Counted from the first letter of the stretch, positions 28,486-38,032 are shown. The stretch is DNA of 64,000 nt from Desemzia sp. RIT 804 (GCF_016892605.1 NZ_JAFEMV010000007.1:1-64000); one strand, 5' to 3'. Notes: generated from the sequence alone by a model not told the origin. Numbers and translations: made by a program.

Positions 28486-29565
28486 ATGACTTATACCATA
28501 GAGAAACAACTTCTCACAATCACACAAAAACCTTTAAAGGGTGTTTGTTTTATTATTGCCCATGAATCTGGAAACTCAAACAATACAGGATCAAACGCTT
28601 TAGAAAACGAAATCCAATACATGTCGTACAACGCAAAAAAAGGCGGAGCATTTACCAGTCATTGGGTTGGAGGGGGCGGTAAAATCATTCAGTTAGCTCA
28701 GACAAATCTTATTCAACATGGATGTGGCGCAAATGCCAATCCCTATGCCTACGCTCAAGTAGAATTAGCGCGTACAGCTGACAAAGAACAATTTAAAAAA
28801 GATTACGCTGCATACGTGTGGTTATTGAAAAAACTAGCCTCACAAGCCTCTATTCCTTTGACTCTAAATACTGGAAAATCTATTCATGATAAAGGAATTA
28901 AGACACATCATTGGATCAGCCAAAATTTAGGCGGAACTACACATACAGATCCAGATAGTTATTTAGCCAGTTTTGGTATTTCTTTAGTTAAATTTGCCGC
29001 AGATATCTCAAAAGACCCAATTAACAAAACTCCCCCTTCTGTTGGTTATGTTACACACATCGTTAAAAGAGGCGACTCACTTTGGGGAATAGCTAAAAAA
29101 TATTCTACTACAGTTAGCTGGCTAAAGACTGTCAACCAGCTTCCTTCTGAGGTTATCTATCTAGATCAAGAATTAAAAATAACCAAACAACAATTGATAC
29201 TAAGCAAGAAAGATATCATTCAGCAAATTCAGCGAACAGTTGGTACTACACCAGACGGATTAGCTGGTCCCAACACTAAACAAGCCATATTTAAACTGTT
29301 TCAACGGACTGCTGGAATTTATCCAAACGGTGTATGGAGTGATGCACTATCCTGTTCTGCTCGCGCTATCCTGGCCAATTGCGAAGGGTGGGATGTCTAT
29401 GCCGTCCAAGCCATGCTTTACTGTAAAGGATACACAGATGTCGGTCCTTTAGACAAAAAATATGGGCCTCAAACAACCGCCGCTATCAAACGATTCCAGA
29501 AAGACAATCATTTAGAAATCGACGGAAAATGCGGTCCCAAAACCCAAAAACAACTTTTTAATTAA
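28486..29565 (+). CDS. N-acetylmuramoyl-L-alanine amidase with LysM and peptidoglycan-binding domains
   Basis: 359 residues. An Amidase_2 domain (about 15-170) has candidate zinc ligands His26 (IIAHES) and His153 (TTHTDP), with His141/142 nearby. A LysM repeat spans about 189-232 (HIVKRGDSLWGIAKKY). One degenerate and one clear PG_binding_1 unit follow (about 235-280 and 305-358, ending GPKTQKQLF). No signal peptide is visible, as in phage endolysins, so export would need lysis or a non-Sec route. AGGAGG-ATG start. It follows the DUF1659-DUF2922 pair and is followed by the hairpin array. No other phage genes are present. Confidence 0.8.
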   Translation: MTYTIEKQLLTITQKPLKGVCFIIAHESGNSNNTGSNALENEIQYMSYNAKKGGAFTSHWVGGGGKIIQLAQTNLIQHGCGANANPYAYAQVELARTADKEQFKKDYAAYVWLLKKLASQASIPLTLNTGKSIHDKGIKTHHWISQNLGGTTHTDPDSYLASFGISLVKFAADISKDPINKTPPSVGYVTHIVKRGDSLWGIAKKYSTTVSWLKTVNQLPSEVIYLDQELKITKQQLILSKKDIIQQIQRTVGTTPDGLAGPNTKQAIFKLFQRTAGIYPNGVWSDALSCSARAILANCEGWDVYAVQAMLYCKGYTDVGPLDKKYGPQTTAAIKRFQKDNHLEIDGKCGPKTQKQLFN

Positions 29566-29568
29566 CAA

Positions 29569-30053
29569 GATGCGGAAGTCGCTGTTTTGGCTCGAAGGAA
29601 AATCTATTCTATTTTTAGAGGATGTTTTTTATCCTCAAAAAACAGAACGATTTTCCCCAGAGACAAGCGACCGCAGTTCAACTACAGGATGCGGAGGTCG
29701 CTTGGTAGACGCGACAAGAAAATAGGAAATACAATAGAGGATGGTTTTTATCCTCAATTGTATTTCCTATTTTTATCGAGTGTCTAGCGACCGCAACTCA
29801 ACTACAGGATGCGGAGGTCGCTTGGTAGACACGACAAGAAAATAGGAAATACAATAGAGGATGGTTTTTGTCCTCAATTGTATTTGTCTTTTTCTCGAGT
29901 GTCTAGCGACCGCAGCTCGACTACAGGATGCGGAGGTCGCTTGGTAGACACGACAAGAAAATAGGAAATACAATAGAGGATGGTTTTTGTCCTCAATTGT
30001 ATTTATCTTTTTATCGAGTGTCTAGCGACCGCAGCTCGACTACAGGATGCGGA
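29569..30053. repeat. Tandem array of about 119-bp hairpin-forming repeats (4 units plus fragment)
   Basis: GATGCGGA recurs at 29569, 29688, 29808, 29927 and 30046. The last two full units differ at about two positions; the first is diverged. Each unit folds on itself through GGTCGCT/AGCGACC, TAGACAC/GTGTCTA and a roughly 21-bp inner stem around GAGGAT...TCCTC. Across unit junctions TGTCTAGCGACC also pairs with GGTCGCTTGGTAGACA, so two alternative hairpin registers exist. There are no spacers and no coding potential. Confidence 0.85.
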
Positions 30054-30094
30054 GTGGGTCTTGGGAGCAATGACGCAAAGCTAAATAGTTACAA

Positions 30095-30139
30095 AAACCC
30101 AAGAAGTGAATTATTTGCCCACTTCTTGGGTTTCTTTTT
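30095..30139. terminator. Bidirectional terminator after the hairpin array
   Basis: Perfect 14-bp stem AAACCCAAGAAGTG/CACTTCTTGGGTTT with CTTTTTG after it, between the amidase locus and the convergent murR gene. Confidence 0.85.
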
Positions 30140-30167
30140 GCTTAGTATACTGCCTCTACATAATTTA

Positions 30168-31028
30168 TTAAAAGTCATATTGTTGATATAAGTGATTGAT
30201 AGCTTCTTTTGATTTTTCCAGATTCTCTAGACTAGATTCATAATAATTAGTCACGTAAGCATAAAATAAAATATCAATGGCATACATTTGAGTCAATAAT
30301 GAGATAGTTGCTCCACTTCTTAAAGGCGGTTCTTGAGCAAAAGCTGTTTTTAAAGCAATATCAGATTCGCGACTCAATGTATTATCTGTATTTCGCGTAA
30401 GCGACACCGTCTTGAGACCAAATGATTTAGCCATTTTAGTTAAAGCAAGCACTTCGCCCTTTTCCCCTCCGTTGGAAATACCTAAGAACAAAGCATTCTT
30501 ATCTGACACAGCTAAAGATGTAGCTAATACATGCTGGTCTTGTATAAAAATGACTTTTTTTCCGATCCGACTAAACTTTTGTTGGAAATCTTCTGCTACA
30601 ATATTTGAAGCTCCCAAGCCAAAAGGATAAATAACCGAACTATTATAGAATAGTTTAGTAGCTTTGGTCACTACTTCATCAGCTAAGGTATTATTGGTTT
30701 CTTTGAAGACGTGATTAGTATTGACAAGCAATTTCTTTTTAATTTTCCCCAGCTCTTCACCAGGTAAGATATCCGTATATAAATTATCATTGATTCCTTG
30801 CAAATCGGCTGAAAGCTGCAGTTTTAATTCCACAAATCCTTTTAAACCGATCGAATGACAAAAACGAATGACCGCTGCTGAACTGGACCCTGCTTTTTGA
30901 GCTAACAAAGAAGAATTCATATTAATAATCGAGGCTGGTTCTTGTAAGATCAATTCAGCTATTTTCTTTTCAGATAAAGGTAAAGAATCTTTTTTTTCTT
31001 TAATGTTTAATAAAATATTATTTAACAT
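30168..31028 (-). CDS. murR: RpiR/MurR-family regulator of MurNAc genes
   Basis: 286 residues: N-terminal HTH_6 domain (LPLSEKKIAELILQEP, SSAAVIRFCHSIGLKGF) and a C-terminal SIS sugar-phosphate-binding domain (about 125-265, with IYPFGLGASNIVAEDF and FLGISNGGEKGEVL). It lies downstream of mupG-murQ-murP on the same strand, so MurNAc-6-phosphate is the likely effector. A hairpin at 31094-31134 separates it from murP. ATG at 31028 after AAAGGAG. Confidence 0.82.
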   Translation of the reverse strand: MLNNILLNIKEKKDSLPLSEKKIAELILQEPASIINMNSSLLAQKAGSSSAAVIRFCHSIGLKGFVELKLQLSADLQGINDNLYTDILPGEELGKIKKKLLVNTNHVFKETNNTLADEVVTKATKLFYNSSVIYPFGLGASNIVAEDFQQKFSRIGKKVIFIQDQHVLATSLAVSDKNALFLGISNGGEKGEVLALTKMAKSFGLKTVSLTRNTDNTLSRESDIALKTAFAQEPPLRSGATISLLTQMYAIDILFYAYVTNYYESSLENLEKSKEAINHLYQQYDF

Positions 31029-31093
31029 GTGTGATCTCCTTTTAAACTAACTTGCTCATTTTCACTATGAGTGAAATACATCTATTATAAAGA

Positions 31094-31134
31094 AAAAGGC
31101 ACCTAAACTGATACAGCCAGCTAGTTGCCTTTTA
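31094..31134 (-). terminator. Hairpin between murP and murR
   Basis: AAAAAGGCA...TGCCTTTT inverted repeat with T-rich sequence on the minus strand. It may partially separate murR from the upstream operon. Confidence 0.55.
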
Positions 31135-31165
31135 AAGTTTCTTTTATAGTATATAATTTAAGCGA

Positions 31166-32641
31166 CTAATAGTCGACCACTGTTTCGCCATCAATTTCAG
31201 TTGTTGGTAATTCAGACGGCTCCATAGCTTCTGCAGGTACTCCGAAAAAATACGTTGCTAAGAATCCACCAGCATAAGCTGCTAATAATCCCAATACGTA
31301 AGCCCACCATAAACCACCAGCAATCAATGGAATCAAAGCTACTCCACTTGGTCCAATAGCAGTAGCGCCTACTCCGCCGATCAATCCAATAACAGCACCA
31401 CCGATTCCGCCACCAATACAAGCTGTGATGAACGGACGACCTAATGGTAAAGTAACTGCATAAATCAATGGTTCACCAATTCCTAAGATACCAACTGGTA
31501 AAGAACCTTTGATCATATTCGTTAATTGTTTATTTTTTCTACATCTTGCCCATAATGCGATTGCAGCTCCTACTTGACCAGCACCCGCCATAGCTAAAAT
31601 CGGCAATAGTAAAGTTGAACCTTGTGAAGCGATCATTTCAATATGGATAGGTGTTAAAACTTGATGTAATCCAAACATCACCATTGGTAAGAATAAAGCA
31701 CCTAATACGAAACCAGCGAATGCTCCACCAACGTTCAATACCCATGTGATCGCCCCTACGAGAGAAGTAGATACAAAACCAGCGATTGGCATAATTAAGA
31801 AAATCGTAGTCAATCCAATGACCAATAAAGTTATGGTCGGGGTAACAATAACATCCAATGAATCTGGAACAACTTTGCGTAAGTTCTTTTCAACGATAGA
31901 CAATAACCATACAGCTAACACGACTCCAATGACCCCGCCTTGTCCGGCAGCTAAAGGTTCACCGGTAAAGATATTCGGTAATGGAGCTTCTGGAGTCATA
32001 CCTGCTAAATAAATAATTCCCCCTACAACTCCACCAAGTCCTTCAGTAGCTTTAAAGACTTTGGCTGCATTGATACCAATATAAATGTTTAGGTACGTAA
32101 ATAGTCCGTTTTTGATAATGTTTAATACTAAGACAATATTTTGCCAAGTTGCGGCATCGATGGCTTCAGCTGTCACCAAGTTTTGGAGCACAGATGCAAT
32201 CCCGCCGATAATACCAGCTCCTACAAATGCAGGAATCAATGGTACAAATATATTCGCGATCGATTTTAGAGCACGTTTGAATGGAGTATTATTGCGTTTC
32301 TTTTGTTCAGACTTAGTAGCTGCAGCCTTTCTTTCTGCTTCAGCTTTCCCTGAATTGACACCTGAAGAATCTACTTCAGCAGGACGTCCTTTTTTCATTT
32401 GAGACATTTGATTCGCTACTTTAGTTACGATCCCAGGTCCTAAAACGATTTGAAGAGTTTCATCCTCAACGACACCTAACACACCCTCAACTTTTTTCAA
32501 ATTGTCTATGTCAACTTGATCGTAGTCTTTAATATCTAAACGTACACGAGTCATACAGTTGATGACATTCCCTACGTTGCTCATCCCGCCAACTTGGTTG
32601 TATATGTCTTTAGCTAATTTTTCTTCTTTTGCATTTGCCAT
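31166..32641 (-). CDS. murP: PTS MurNAc-specific EIIBC component
   Basis: Membrane permease that imports and phosphorylates MurNAc or MurNAc-GlcNAc; 491 residues. The EIIB domain is N-terminal with the phosphocysteine in VINCMTRVRL (about Cys29), followed by a linker and an EIIC domain of about ten helices containing GILGIGEPLIYAVTLPLGRPF. No EIIA domain is present, so a glucose-type EIIA in trans is needed. GGGAGG-ATG start. In one operon with mupG and murQ, 25 bp after murQ. Confidence 0.87.
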   Translation of the reverse strand: MANAKEEKLAKDIYNQVGGMSNVGNVINCMTRVRLDIKDYDQVDIDNLKKVEGVLGVVEDETLQIVLGPGIVTKVANQMSQMKKGRPAEVDSSGVNSGKAEAERKAAATKSEQKKRNNTPFKRALKSIANIFVPLIPAFVGAGIIGGIASVLQNLVTAEAIDAATWQNIVLVLNIIKNGLFTYLNIYIGINAAKVFKATEGLGGVVGGIIYLAGMTPEAPLPNIFTGEPLAAGQGGVIGVVLAVWLLSIVEKNLRKVVPDSLDVIVTPTITLLVIGLTTIFLIMPIAGFVSTSLVGAITWVLNVGGAFAGFVLGALFLPMVMFGLHQVLTPIHIEMIASQGSTLLLPILAMAGAGQVGAAIALWARCRKNKQLTNMIKGSLPVGILGIGEPLIYAVTLPLGRPFITACIGGGIGGAVIGLIGGVGATAIGPSGVALIPLIAGGLWWAYVLGLLAAYAGGFLATYFFGVPAEAMEPSELPTTEIDGETVVDY

Positions 32642-32666
32642 TCTTTTTTCCTCCCTTAACCCTATT

Positions 32667-33557
32667 TTAGTTCATTGTTTTTCTAACAAAGCCTTTTGCT
32701 TCCGTTAATTTGTGTTGCGCTTCTTCTTTTGCAGTGTTCGTCAATACCATTACAATAGCCACTTTTACTTGTTGCTCTGCAGCATCAAATGCTTCTGCAG
32801 CTACTTCATAAGAACAATCAGTCGCTTGCATGATGATACGTTTTGAGCGTTCTACTAATTTTTCATTAGATGGTTTTACGTCAACCATTAGATTTTGGTA
32901 CACTTTACCAATACCAATCATGGAACTCGTTGACAACATATTCAACACTAACTTTTGAGCTGTCCCTGACTTCAATCTTGTAGAGCCCGTTAAAATTTCT
33001 GGTCCCACTTCCACTTCAATAGGCAGTTCCGCATATTTACTGATCTCTGAATTTTTATTGCATGAAAGGGACGCGGTAACAGCTCCTACTTCTTTTGCAT
33101 AAGTTAAAGCACCAATGACGTAAGGTGTTCTACCACTTGCCGCAATGCCTAATACAACATCGTTTTCATTTAATTGGATAGCTTGTAGATCTTCTTTTCC
33201 TAAAGTTTGCGAGTCTTCCGCTCCTTCTACTGCAACAGTCATAGCTTTCATTCCACCAGCAATTAAACCTTGAACCATAGAAGGGTCAACGCTAAAAGTC
33301 GGTACACATTCTGCTGCATCTAAAACACCTAACCGCCCGCTGGTTCCAGCGCCCATATAGATCAAACGCCCCCCTTTTTTAAAACTCTCTACAATGGCTT
33401 CAGCTACTTTTGAAATTGCTGCTAGTTCTTTTTCTACAGCATAAGCAACTTTTTTATCTTCTTCATTCATCAACTGTACTACTTCTTTTGTTGATAATTC
33501 GTCTAAATTCATTGTCCCATGGTTTCTTGTTTCAGTAGTTAATTTATCTAAGTTCAC
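32667..33557 (-). CDS. murQ: N-acetylmuramic acid 6-phosphate etherase
   Basis: Cytosolic SIS-domain lyase that removes D-lactate from MurNAc-6-phosphate to give GlcNAc-6-phosphate; 296 residues, standard length. Conserved [26 protein letters not shown] (containing the catalytic Glu) and [21 protein letters not shown] start at 33557 after GAGGAGAA. It overlaps the end of mupG by 14 bp, so the two are translationally coupled. Confidence 0.92.
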   Translation of the reverse strand: MNLDKLTTETRNHGTMNLDELSTKEVVQLMNEEDKKVAYAVEKELAAISKVAEAIVESFKKGGRLIYMGAGTSGRLGVLDAAECVPTFSVDPSMVQGLIAGGMKAMTVAVEGAEDSQTLGKEDLQAIQLNENDVVLGIAASGRTPYVIGALTYAKEVGAVTASLSCNKNSEISKYAELPIEVEVGPEILTGSTRLKSGTAQKLVLNMLSTSSMIGIGKVYQNLMVDVKPSNEKLVERSKRIIMQATDCSYEVAAEAFDAAEQQVKVAIVMVLTNTAKEEAQHKLTEAKGFVRKTMN

Positions 33558-34647
33558 TAGTATTCTCCTCTTTTTGTTTCATTTGCTCTTTCAATTCAAA
33601 TTGACAACCAGCACCGCACCAATCTAGTAAAGGGTGGTCTTCTTCTCTAATTTGTGCTACCACATTTACTTTTTCGTCTTTAGGCAACGTATGAACGATC
33701 ACTTGTATCTCACCCATGTAACGCTGATATTTCTGATTGTCTATCGTTACTGATCCACGTATTCTCTCGCTTGTTTCATACGGAAGAATATCTGGTATTT
33801 CCTTAAAGCGGGCATCAGCACTTCTCAATACATCTTTAGCAGGATCCCATCGGTTTTGATGAATACCTAAAACAGTTTCAAAATAAGGCGATCGTTTTAC
33901 AGGACTGACATAAAAAACGATGTTTCCATCCGTAATGTATCGTTTAAATTGATAAATCGTAGTGTTTGTTATTTCTGGGTCACCAATGTATACCTCATCA
34001 ACAAAACAATCTGTTAAAAGTTCGATAGCTGCCGCCAAAGGATGACTGCCTCGATGATCTTCTAAAGAAGGCAACTGCTGATATAACGGACCTCTAAGCT
34101 GTTTATCCCCAGGAACAAACGCAGCTACTGCAACCCCGATTTCATTTAACCATACGTTTTTATCCTGAAACACTTCTTTTGCTAAGCCTGTTTCAGGTCT
34201 TGGATAATAATTATGCATAGCTACCATATGAGGAAAACTAGCCCCATACTGATTCAACTCTGAAACATCCTTTTCTGTGATCGTACTTGCATTTAATACG
34301 ATATTTAATTCGTTAGACATAAAAGCAATTTCTTCATTAGAGAATCCATAGTCGACTCTTAAACCATTTACTCCTATTTCTTTCAATTTTCTTAATGAAT
34401 CAGCAGAAAGAAAAGAAATGCCTATTTTGTCGAGCGCCCCTTTAGAGATATCCGCTACAAGCTCCAGCTTCAGTTCCCTCAATATTGAGCCCAATTGATT
34501 TAATCTATCTAAATACAACTCAGTGTCTTCTTCTGGAATATGCAATGATGTAAAAACTTTCGTAAAGCCCGCTTCTTTCATTTGCTTCAAATAGTTTTTT
34601 TTGTCATCTGTCAACTCATCACCTAAAAAAATAGATAAGCCAAACAT
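33544..34647 (-). CDS. mupG: 6-phospho-N-acetylmuramidase MupG (DUF871)
   Basis: 367-residue TIM-barrel protein with a C-terminal cyclophilin-like DUF871 domain. Members such as Staphylococcus aureus MupG cleave MurNAc-6P-GlcNAc inside the cell. N-terminus [10 protein letters not shown], then [15 protein letters not shown] and LRVDYGFS are family-like. The operon order mupG-murQ-murP-murR is that of S. aureus. ATG at 34647 after AAGGAGGG. A cre-like site overlaps the region just upstream. Confidence 0.87.
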   Translation of the reverse strand: MFGLSIFLGDELTDDKKNYLKQMKEAGFTKVFTSLHIPEEDTELYLDRLNQLGSILRELKLELVADISKGALDKIGISFLSADSLRKLKEIGVNGLRVDYGFSNEEIAFMSNELNIVLNASTITEKDVSELNQYGASFPHMVAMHNYYPRPETGLAKEVFQDKNVWLNEIGVAVAAFVPGDKQLRGPLYQQLPSLEDHRGSHPLAAAIELLTDCFVDEVYIGDPEITNTTIYQFKRYITDGNIVFYVSPVKRSPYFETVLGIHQNRWDPAKDVLRSADARFKEIPDILPYETSERIRGSVTIDNQKYQRYMGEIQVIVHTLPKDEKVNVVAQIREEDHPLLDWCGAGCQFELKEQMKQKEENTSELR

Positions 34648-34658
34648 AGCTTCCCTCC

Positions 34659-34673
34659 TTACAGCGTTTTCAT
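34659..34673 (-). promoter_or_regulatory. cre-like site upstream of mupG
   Basis: Read on the minus strand ATGAAAACGCTGTAA fits the cre consensus with one mismatch. It lies between the expected promoter and the mupG ribosome site, suggesting CcpA control of MurNAc use. Confidence 0.5.
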
Positions 34674-34903
34674 TTGCAATTACATATTAACACATTGAAA
34701 TTTTATTTCAACTACTTTTTTTAAATTAAATTGAATATACCAATATTAATTAAAAATAATTTAAAGCTTATAAAACTAACATATACATGTTATACCACAG
34801 ATTTTTTTGTATCCGGTTTATTTCAATTTATTTATATAAAGTATGTTCAATTTATTAATTTGTATGCTATCATGAAATTAAATTTTAGAACAGGAGAGAT
34901 ATT

Positions 34904-35527
34904 ATGCCCAAACTTTATTTTGTTCGTCATGGAAAAACAGAATACAATTTAGCCAATCGAGTTCAAGGCGGGGATGTTGATTCGCCACTTCTTCTGGAAA
35001 GTAAAGAGGATGCTATTAAAACCGGGTTAGCTTTACAAAAGAAACAAATCCCTCATATCATAGCTAGTCCTCAACATCGTGCGGTGGAAACGGCGGAACT
35101 TATTACAAATCAATTCCAACACCCCTTTACAGTTCATTTCACAGAAAAATTTAAAGAATTAAAGTATGGTGAATGGGAAGGCGCCTTTATTCCCGCATTA
35201 CAAGAAGCTTCTCCCGAAATGTTTTACCATTTAAGAGAAAAACCTGAATTATATGATCCAAGAACAATTAAAGGTGAAACCTATACTGATTTAGTAAAAA
35301 GAGGCAAAGAAGTAGTTCAGTCAGCTTGTGCTGCTTTCCCAGATCACGATCTCTTATTTGTCGGGCACAGCATTACTATAACGTGCACCATGCTTTCGTT
35401 GATTGGAAAAGAAATCAAGGATTTCCGTTCTGCTCCTCCTATTGACAACACAAGTATATCGATCATAAAGCTAACAGACAGTACGTACTCCTTAGAATCT
35501 TGGAATGACACAAGTCATCTAAGCTGA
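34904..35527 (+). CDS. Histidine phosphatase family protein (phosphoglycerate mutase-like)
   Basis: 207 residues with the catalytic LYFVRHGKTEYN motif at the N-terminus, ASPQHRAVETAELI, the acidic KELKYGEWEG and the second catalytic His in LLFVGHS. Small cytosolic phosphatase of unknown substrate; too divergent from GpmA to act as a glycolytic mutase. CAGGAGAG-ATG start. Stands alone. Confidence 0.8.
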   Translation: MPKLYFVRHGKTEYNLANRVQGGDVDSPLLLESKEDAIKTGLALQKKQIPHIIASPQHRAVETAELITNQFQHPFTVHFTEKFKELKYGEWEGAFIPALQEASPEMFYHLREKPELYDPRTIKGETYTDLVKRGKEVVQSACAAFPDHDLLFVGHSITITCTMLSLIGKEIKDFRSAPPIDNTSISIIKLTDSTYSLESWNDTSHLS

Positions 35528-35845
35528 CTACGTCAAAAATCAATTAGTTCTTTATCTATTTTCGCAACTCAGCTCATTACCTTTCTAGCTCTTAAAGAAA
35601 AATACGTTTTGGATACTTTTTTTGCTTTTTTATCGTTTGTCAAATATTCGTAACATTTGCTTCTTTATCTCTCTTGTTTTCATTTTTTTACACAAAAGAG
35701 ATCATGAAAATAAATAGAACGCTTGTAATCTAACCTCTAAAACAGAAAAAATATGCTATACTAGTTAAGGCTATTTGAGGAAAGCTAAAGGTTTGTTAAA
35801 TAAACGATAAAGACATCGGTCTTTGTTTAGGAGGATGACCGTTAA
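35528..35845. other. 318-bp gap with a dNK promoter candidate
   Basis: AT-rich DNA. The only signal I can support is an extended -10, TGCTATACT at 35754-35762, placed to transcribe the deoxynucleoside kinase gene. No RNA gene or terminator seen. Confidence 0.4.
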
Positions 35846-36523
35846 ATGAAAGGAGAACACGACGCAGTGATTGTATTAGCAGGAATGATTGGGGCAGGAA
35901 AAAGTACTTATACCGCTTTGATATCTGAAGCTCTTGGAAGCGAAGCTTTTTATGAAAGTGTGGACGACAACCGGATTTTAGAAAAATTTTATGAGGATCC
36001 TGAACGTTGGGCGTTTTCATTACAAATTTATTTTTTAAACACACGTTTTAGAAGCATTAAAGCTGCTTTTAAACACAAAAATAATGTATTAGATCGTTCA
36101 ATTTATGAGGATGCTTTATTTACTCGTATTAACTATGAAGAAGGAAATATGAGTGAACCTGAGATGGATAGTTATTTAGATTTATTAGACAACATGATGG
36201 AAGAATTAGATAGTATGCCTAAAAAATCTCCAGATTTGTTGATTTATTTGCGTGGTTCTTTAGATACTGTTTTAGAACGGATCGAAAAACGTGGTCGTGA
36301 TTTTGAACAAATTGACAGAAATGAAGGTTTATTAGACTATTATAAACACTTACATAGCCAATATGACGATTGGTTTGATGGTTATGATAAAAGTGCTACC
36401 CTAACGATTGATATTGATCGCTATGATCTAGAAAATCCAGAACATGCCGAAGCCATTATAGAAGTGGTAAAACAACGTCTAGTTGAAGTACGTGGAGAAG
36501 CTGACTGCGTTCCTACTGTTTGA
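35846..36523 (+). CDS. Deoxynucleoside kinase (dAdo/dGuo kinase family)
   Basis: 225-residue cytosolic kinase that salvages deoxynucleosides. P-loop GMIGAGKST, LID/ERS-type motif VLDRSIYEDALF, and RIEKRGRDFEQ. Base preference cannot be read. Start chosen at ATG 35846, though the spacing from AGGAGG is long (11 bp). A five-codon frame (ATGACCGTTAAATGA, 35833-35847) begins right at the ribosome site and its stop overlaps this ATG. A GTG at codon 8 is a possible alternative. Confidence 0.82.
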   Translation: MKGEHDAVIVLAGMIGAGKSTYTALISEALGSEAFYESVDDNRILEKFYEDPERWAFSLQIYFLNTRFRSIKAAFKHKNNVLDRSIYEDALFTRINYEEGNMSEPEMDSYLDLLDNMMEELDSMPKKSPDLLIYLRGSLDTVLERIEKRGRDFEQIDRNEGLLDYYKHLHSQYDDWFDGYDKSATLTIDIDRYDLENPEHAEAIIEVVKQRLVEVRGEADCVPTV

Positions 36524-36541
36524 GAGTAAGTGTCTTGTATA

Positions 36542-36580
36542 CACAAAAAGTACCTAGCCAAAAGTTAGGTACTTTTTGTG
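36542..36580. terminator. Bidirectional terminator
   Basis: Near-perfect 15-bp stem CACAAAAAGTACCTA/TAGGTACTTTTTGTG after the dNK stop and before the convergent gene at 36642. Confidence 0.8.
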
Positions 36581-36641
36581 TAATACAAAATACGTTTATA
36601 GCAGTCACTCAGTAGTTAGGACCTCAAATTTTAAGTTCGTA

Positions 36642-37199
36642 TTAACTATTTTCGTTTTTCTTTTCTATCCAAACACATCCAATAGTTTGAGAAGCAGGTA
36701 CAATTGCGGAATATTTTCCATGATTATCATATGCTTTAAAATAAAGTTTACCTTCTTTGTTGTACCCGTATGCATAAACAAGTAACCAATGATTTTTATA
36801 TTTGCTGCCAAATAATTTTGCAGTTCCTACTGCAACAGGAACGGGGTTTGCCCGATTGAGCAAATCAATTACGGTGGTCTCTGGGATCAAACTCATTTTT
36901 ACTGACAACTCTGCTATGTCTCCCACTACATAGCCCAGGCCCAATTTTAGGTCCCACGGAAAAGTACCTCTATAAGGAAAACGTTCATCTACAATAGTTT
37001 TTAAACCTAGTAAGAGATTTTCTTTGTCCAAATCTATCTCATAATAGCGAAGAAAAGTATCGTGCAATAAAGCCGCACTAACGTATGTTCCGCAAATCCC
37101 AGGCTTGTCTCGATTGATCCATTTCTGGTATTTTTTAAAGCGTGTTGGTTTTAAACCTATCCATGTCCTTGGATAAGAGGGTCTTTTCACTTTTTCCAT
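36642..37199 (-). CDS. Uncharacterised protein with papain-like Cys/His/Asn pattern
   Basis: About 185 residues without a signal peptide. I do not recognise the family. GICGTYVSAALLHD has a Cys at a helix start, KNHWLLVYAYGYN carries a His preceding a beta-strand, and FKAYDNHGKY supplies Asp/Asn, an order seen in papain-fold and C39-like peptidases. Calling it a peptidase is only an inference. Start at ATG 37199 with AAAGGAATT upstream, about 24 bp after the HAD gene, so probably in one operon with it. Confidence 0.55.
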   Translation of the reverse strand: MEKVKRPSYPRTWIGLKPTRFKKYQKWINRDKPGICGTYVSAALLHDTFLRYYEIDLDKENLLLGLKTIVDERFPYRGTFPWDLKLGLGYVVGDIAELSVKMSLIPETTVIDLLNRANPVPVAVGTAKLFGSKYKNHWLLVYAYGYNKEGKLYFKAYDNHGKYSAIVPASQTIGCVWIEKKNENS

Positions 37200-37222
37200 A
37201 ACAATTCCTTTCTCAGTACTTT

Positions 37223-38032
37223 TTATTGCTCTAAAGCCCACTTACGAATAGCGTAAGCCACTCCATTTTCTTCATTTGATTTTGACAGATATGTAGCGAT
37301 TTTTTTCACTTCCGGTTCGGCATTCCCCATTGCTACAGGAGAACCTACTAATTCCAACATATCTAAATCATTCAATCCATCGCCAATAGCCATCACTTCT
37401 GTCGCATCGATTTCCAAGTGGTTAATCAATTTCTTGAGAGCCTCTGCTTTACTCACACCTTTAGCTAAAATTTCGAACACTTCCGGAGCTGTTAACACCA
37501 TATAATAACGCTCTTTTAATTCTTTAGGAATCAACTGAATCAAAGCCTCGATCTGAGAAGCATCACCAACATATTGTGCTTTATATATTAATTGCTCAAA
37601 AGGAATCAAGTCTATTTCTTGTTGAATCAAGCGCATATTCATGACTTCAGCATCGTATTTAATCATAGAATTAGCCTTACCTGTATGTAAATAATCTAAC
37701 TTATCAAAATAAGCAAAAGTTAATTCTAGATTTTCTCCAATTTGCTGTAACTCTGCCAAATCTTCATGCTTCAAAGGATTGGAATAAACATCTTCTTGCG
37801 TGTTAGTTTTTAACACCAGAGCTCCATTTAACGTAATGGCAAAGTCATCTTCTTTTTCTAAACCTATTTGTTTTACATAAGTATCGATCCCTGTCCAAGG
37901 ACGTCCTGTAGAAAAAACGATTTTAATACCCGTTTCAACAGCTTCTTTAATCGCTCCTTTCACTGTTCTTGTCAGCTCTTGCTGACTATTTAATAGTGTT
38001 CCGTCAATATCGATCGCGATCAATTTTATCAT
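37223..38032 (-). CDS. Cof-type HAD-IIB sugar phosphatase
   Basis: 269-residue cytosolic HAD phosphatase. Motif I IAIDIDGTLLNS (nucleophile Asp), motif II FSTGRPW, motif IV GDGLNDLDML, with a large C2b cap between. Substrate unknown, likely a sugar or nucleotide phosphate. ATG at 38032 chosen because GAGGAG is 8 bp upstream; the GTG three codons earlier overlaps it. Confidence 0.85.
   Translation of the reverse strand: MIKLIAIDIDGTLLNSQQELTRTVKGAIKEAVETGIKIVFSTGRPWTGIDTYVKQIGLEKEDDFAITLNGALVLKTNTQEDVYSNPLKHEDLAELQQIGENLELTFAYFDKLDYLHTGKANSMIKYDAEVMNMRLIQQEIDLIPFEQLIYKAQYVGDASQIEALIQLIPKELKERYYMVLTAPEVFEILAKGVSKAEALKKLINHLEIDATEVMAIGDGLNDLDMLELVGSPVAMGNAEPEVKKIATYLSKSNEENGVAYAIRKWALEQ

Noticed and set aside
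28486-29565. Prophage remnant
   Set aside because: Only the endolysin-like amidase is phage-like; no holin, portal, tail, integrase or attachment sites are seen.
29569-30053. CRISPR array
   Set aside because: Units are about 119 bp and contiguous with no variable spacers, and no cas genes are present.
29587-30191. Short open frames within the hairpin array
   Set aside because: They repeat with the array units, occur on both strands and lack ribosome sites.
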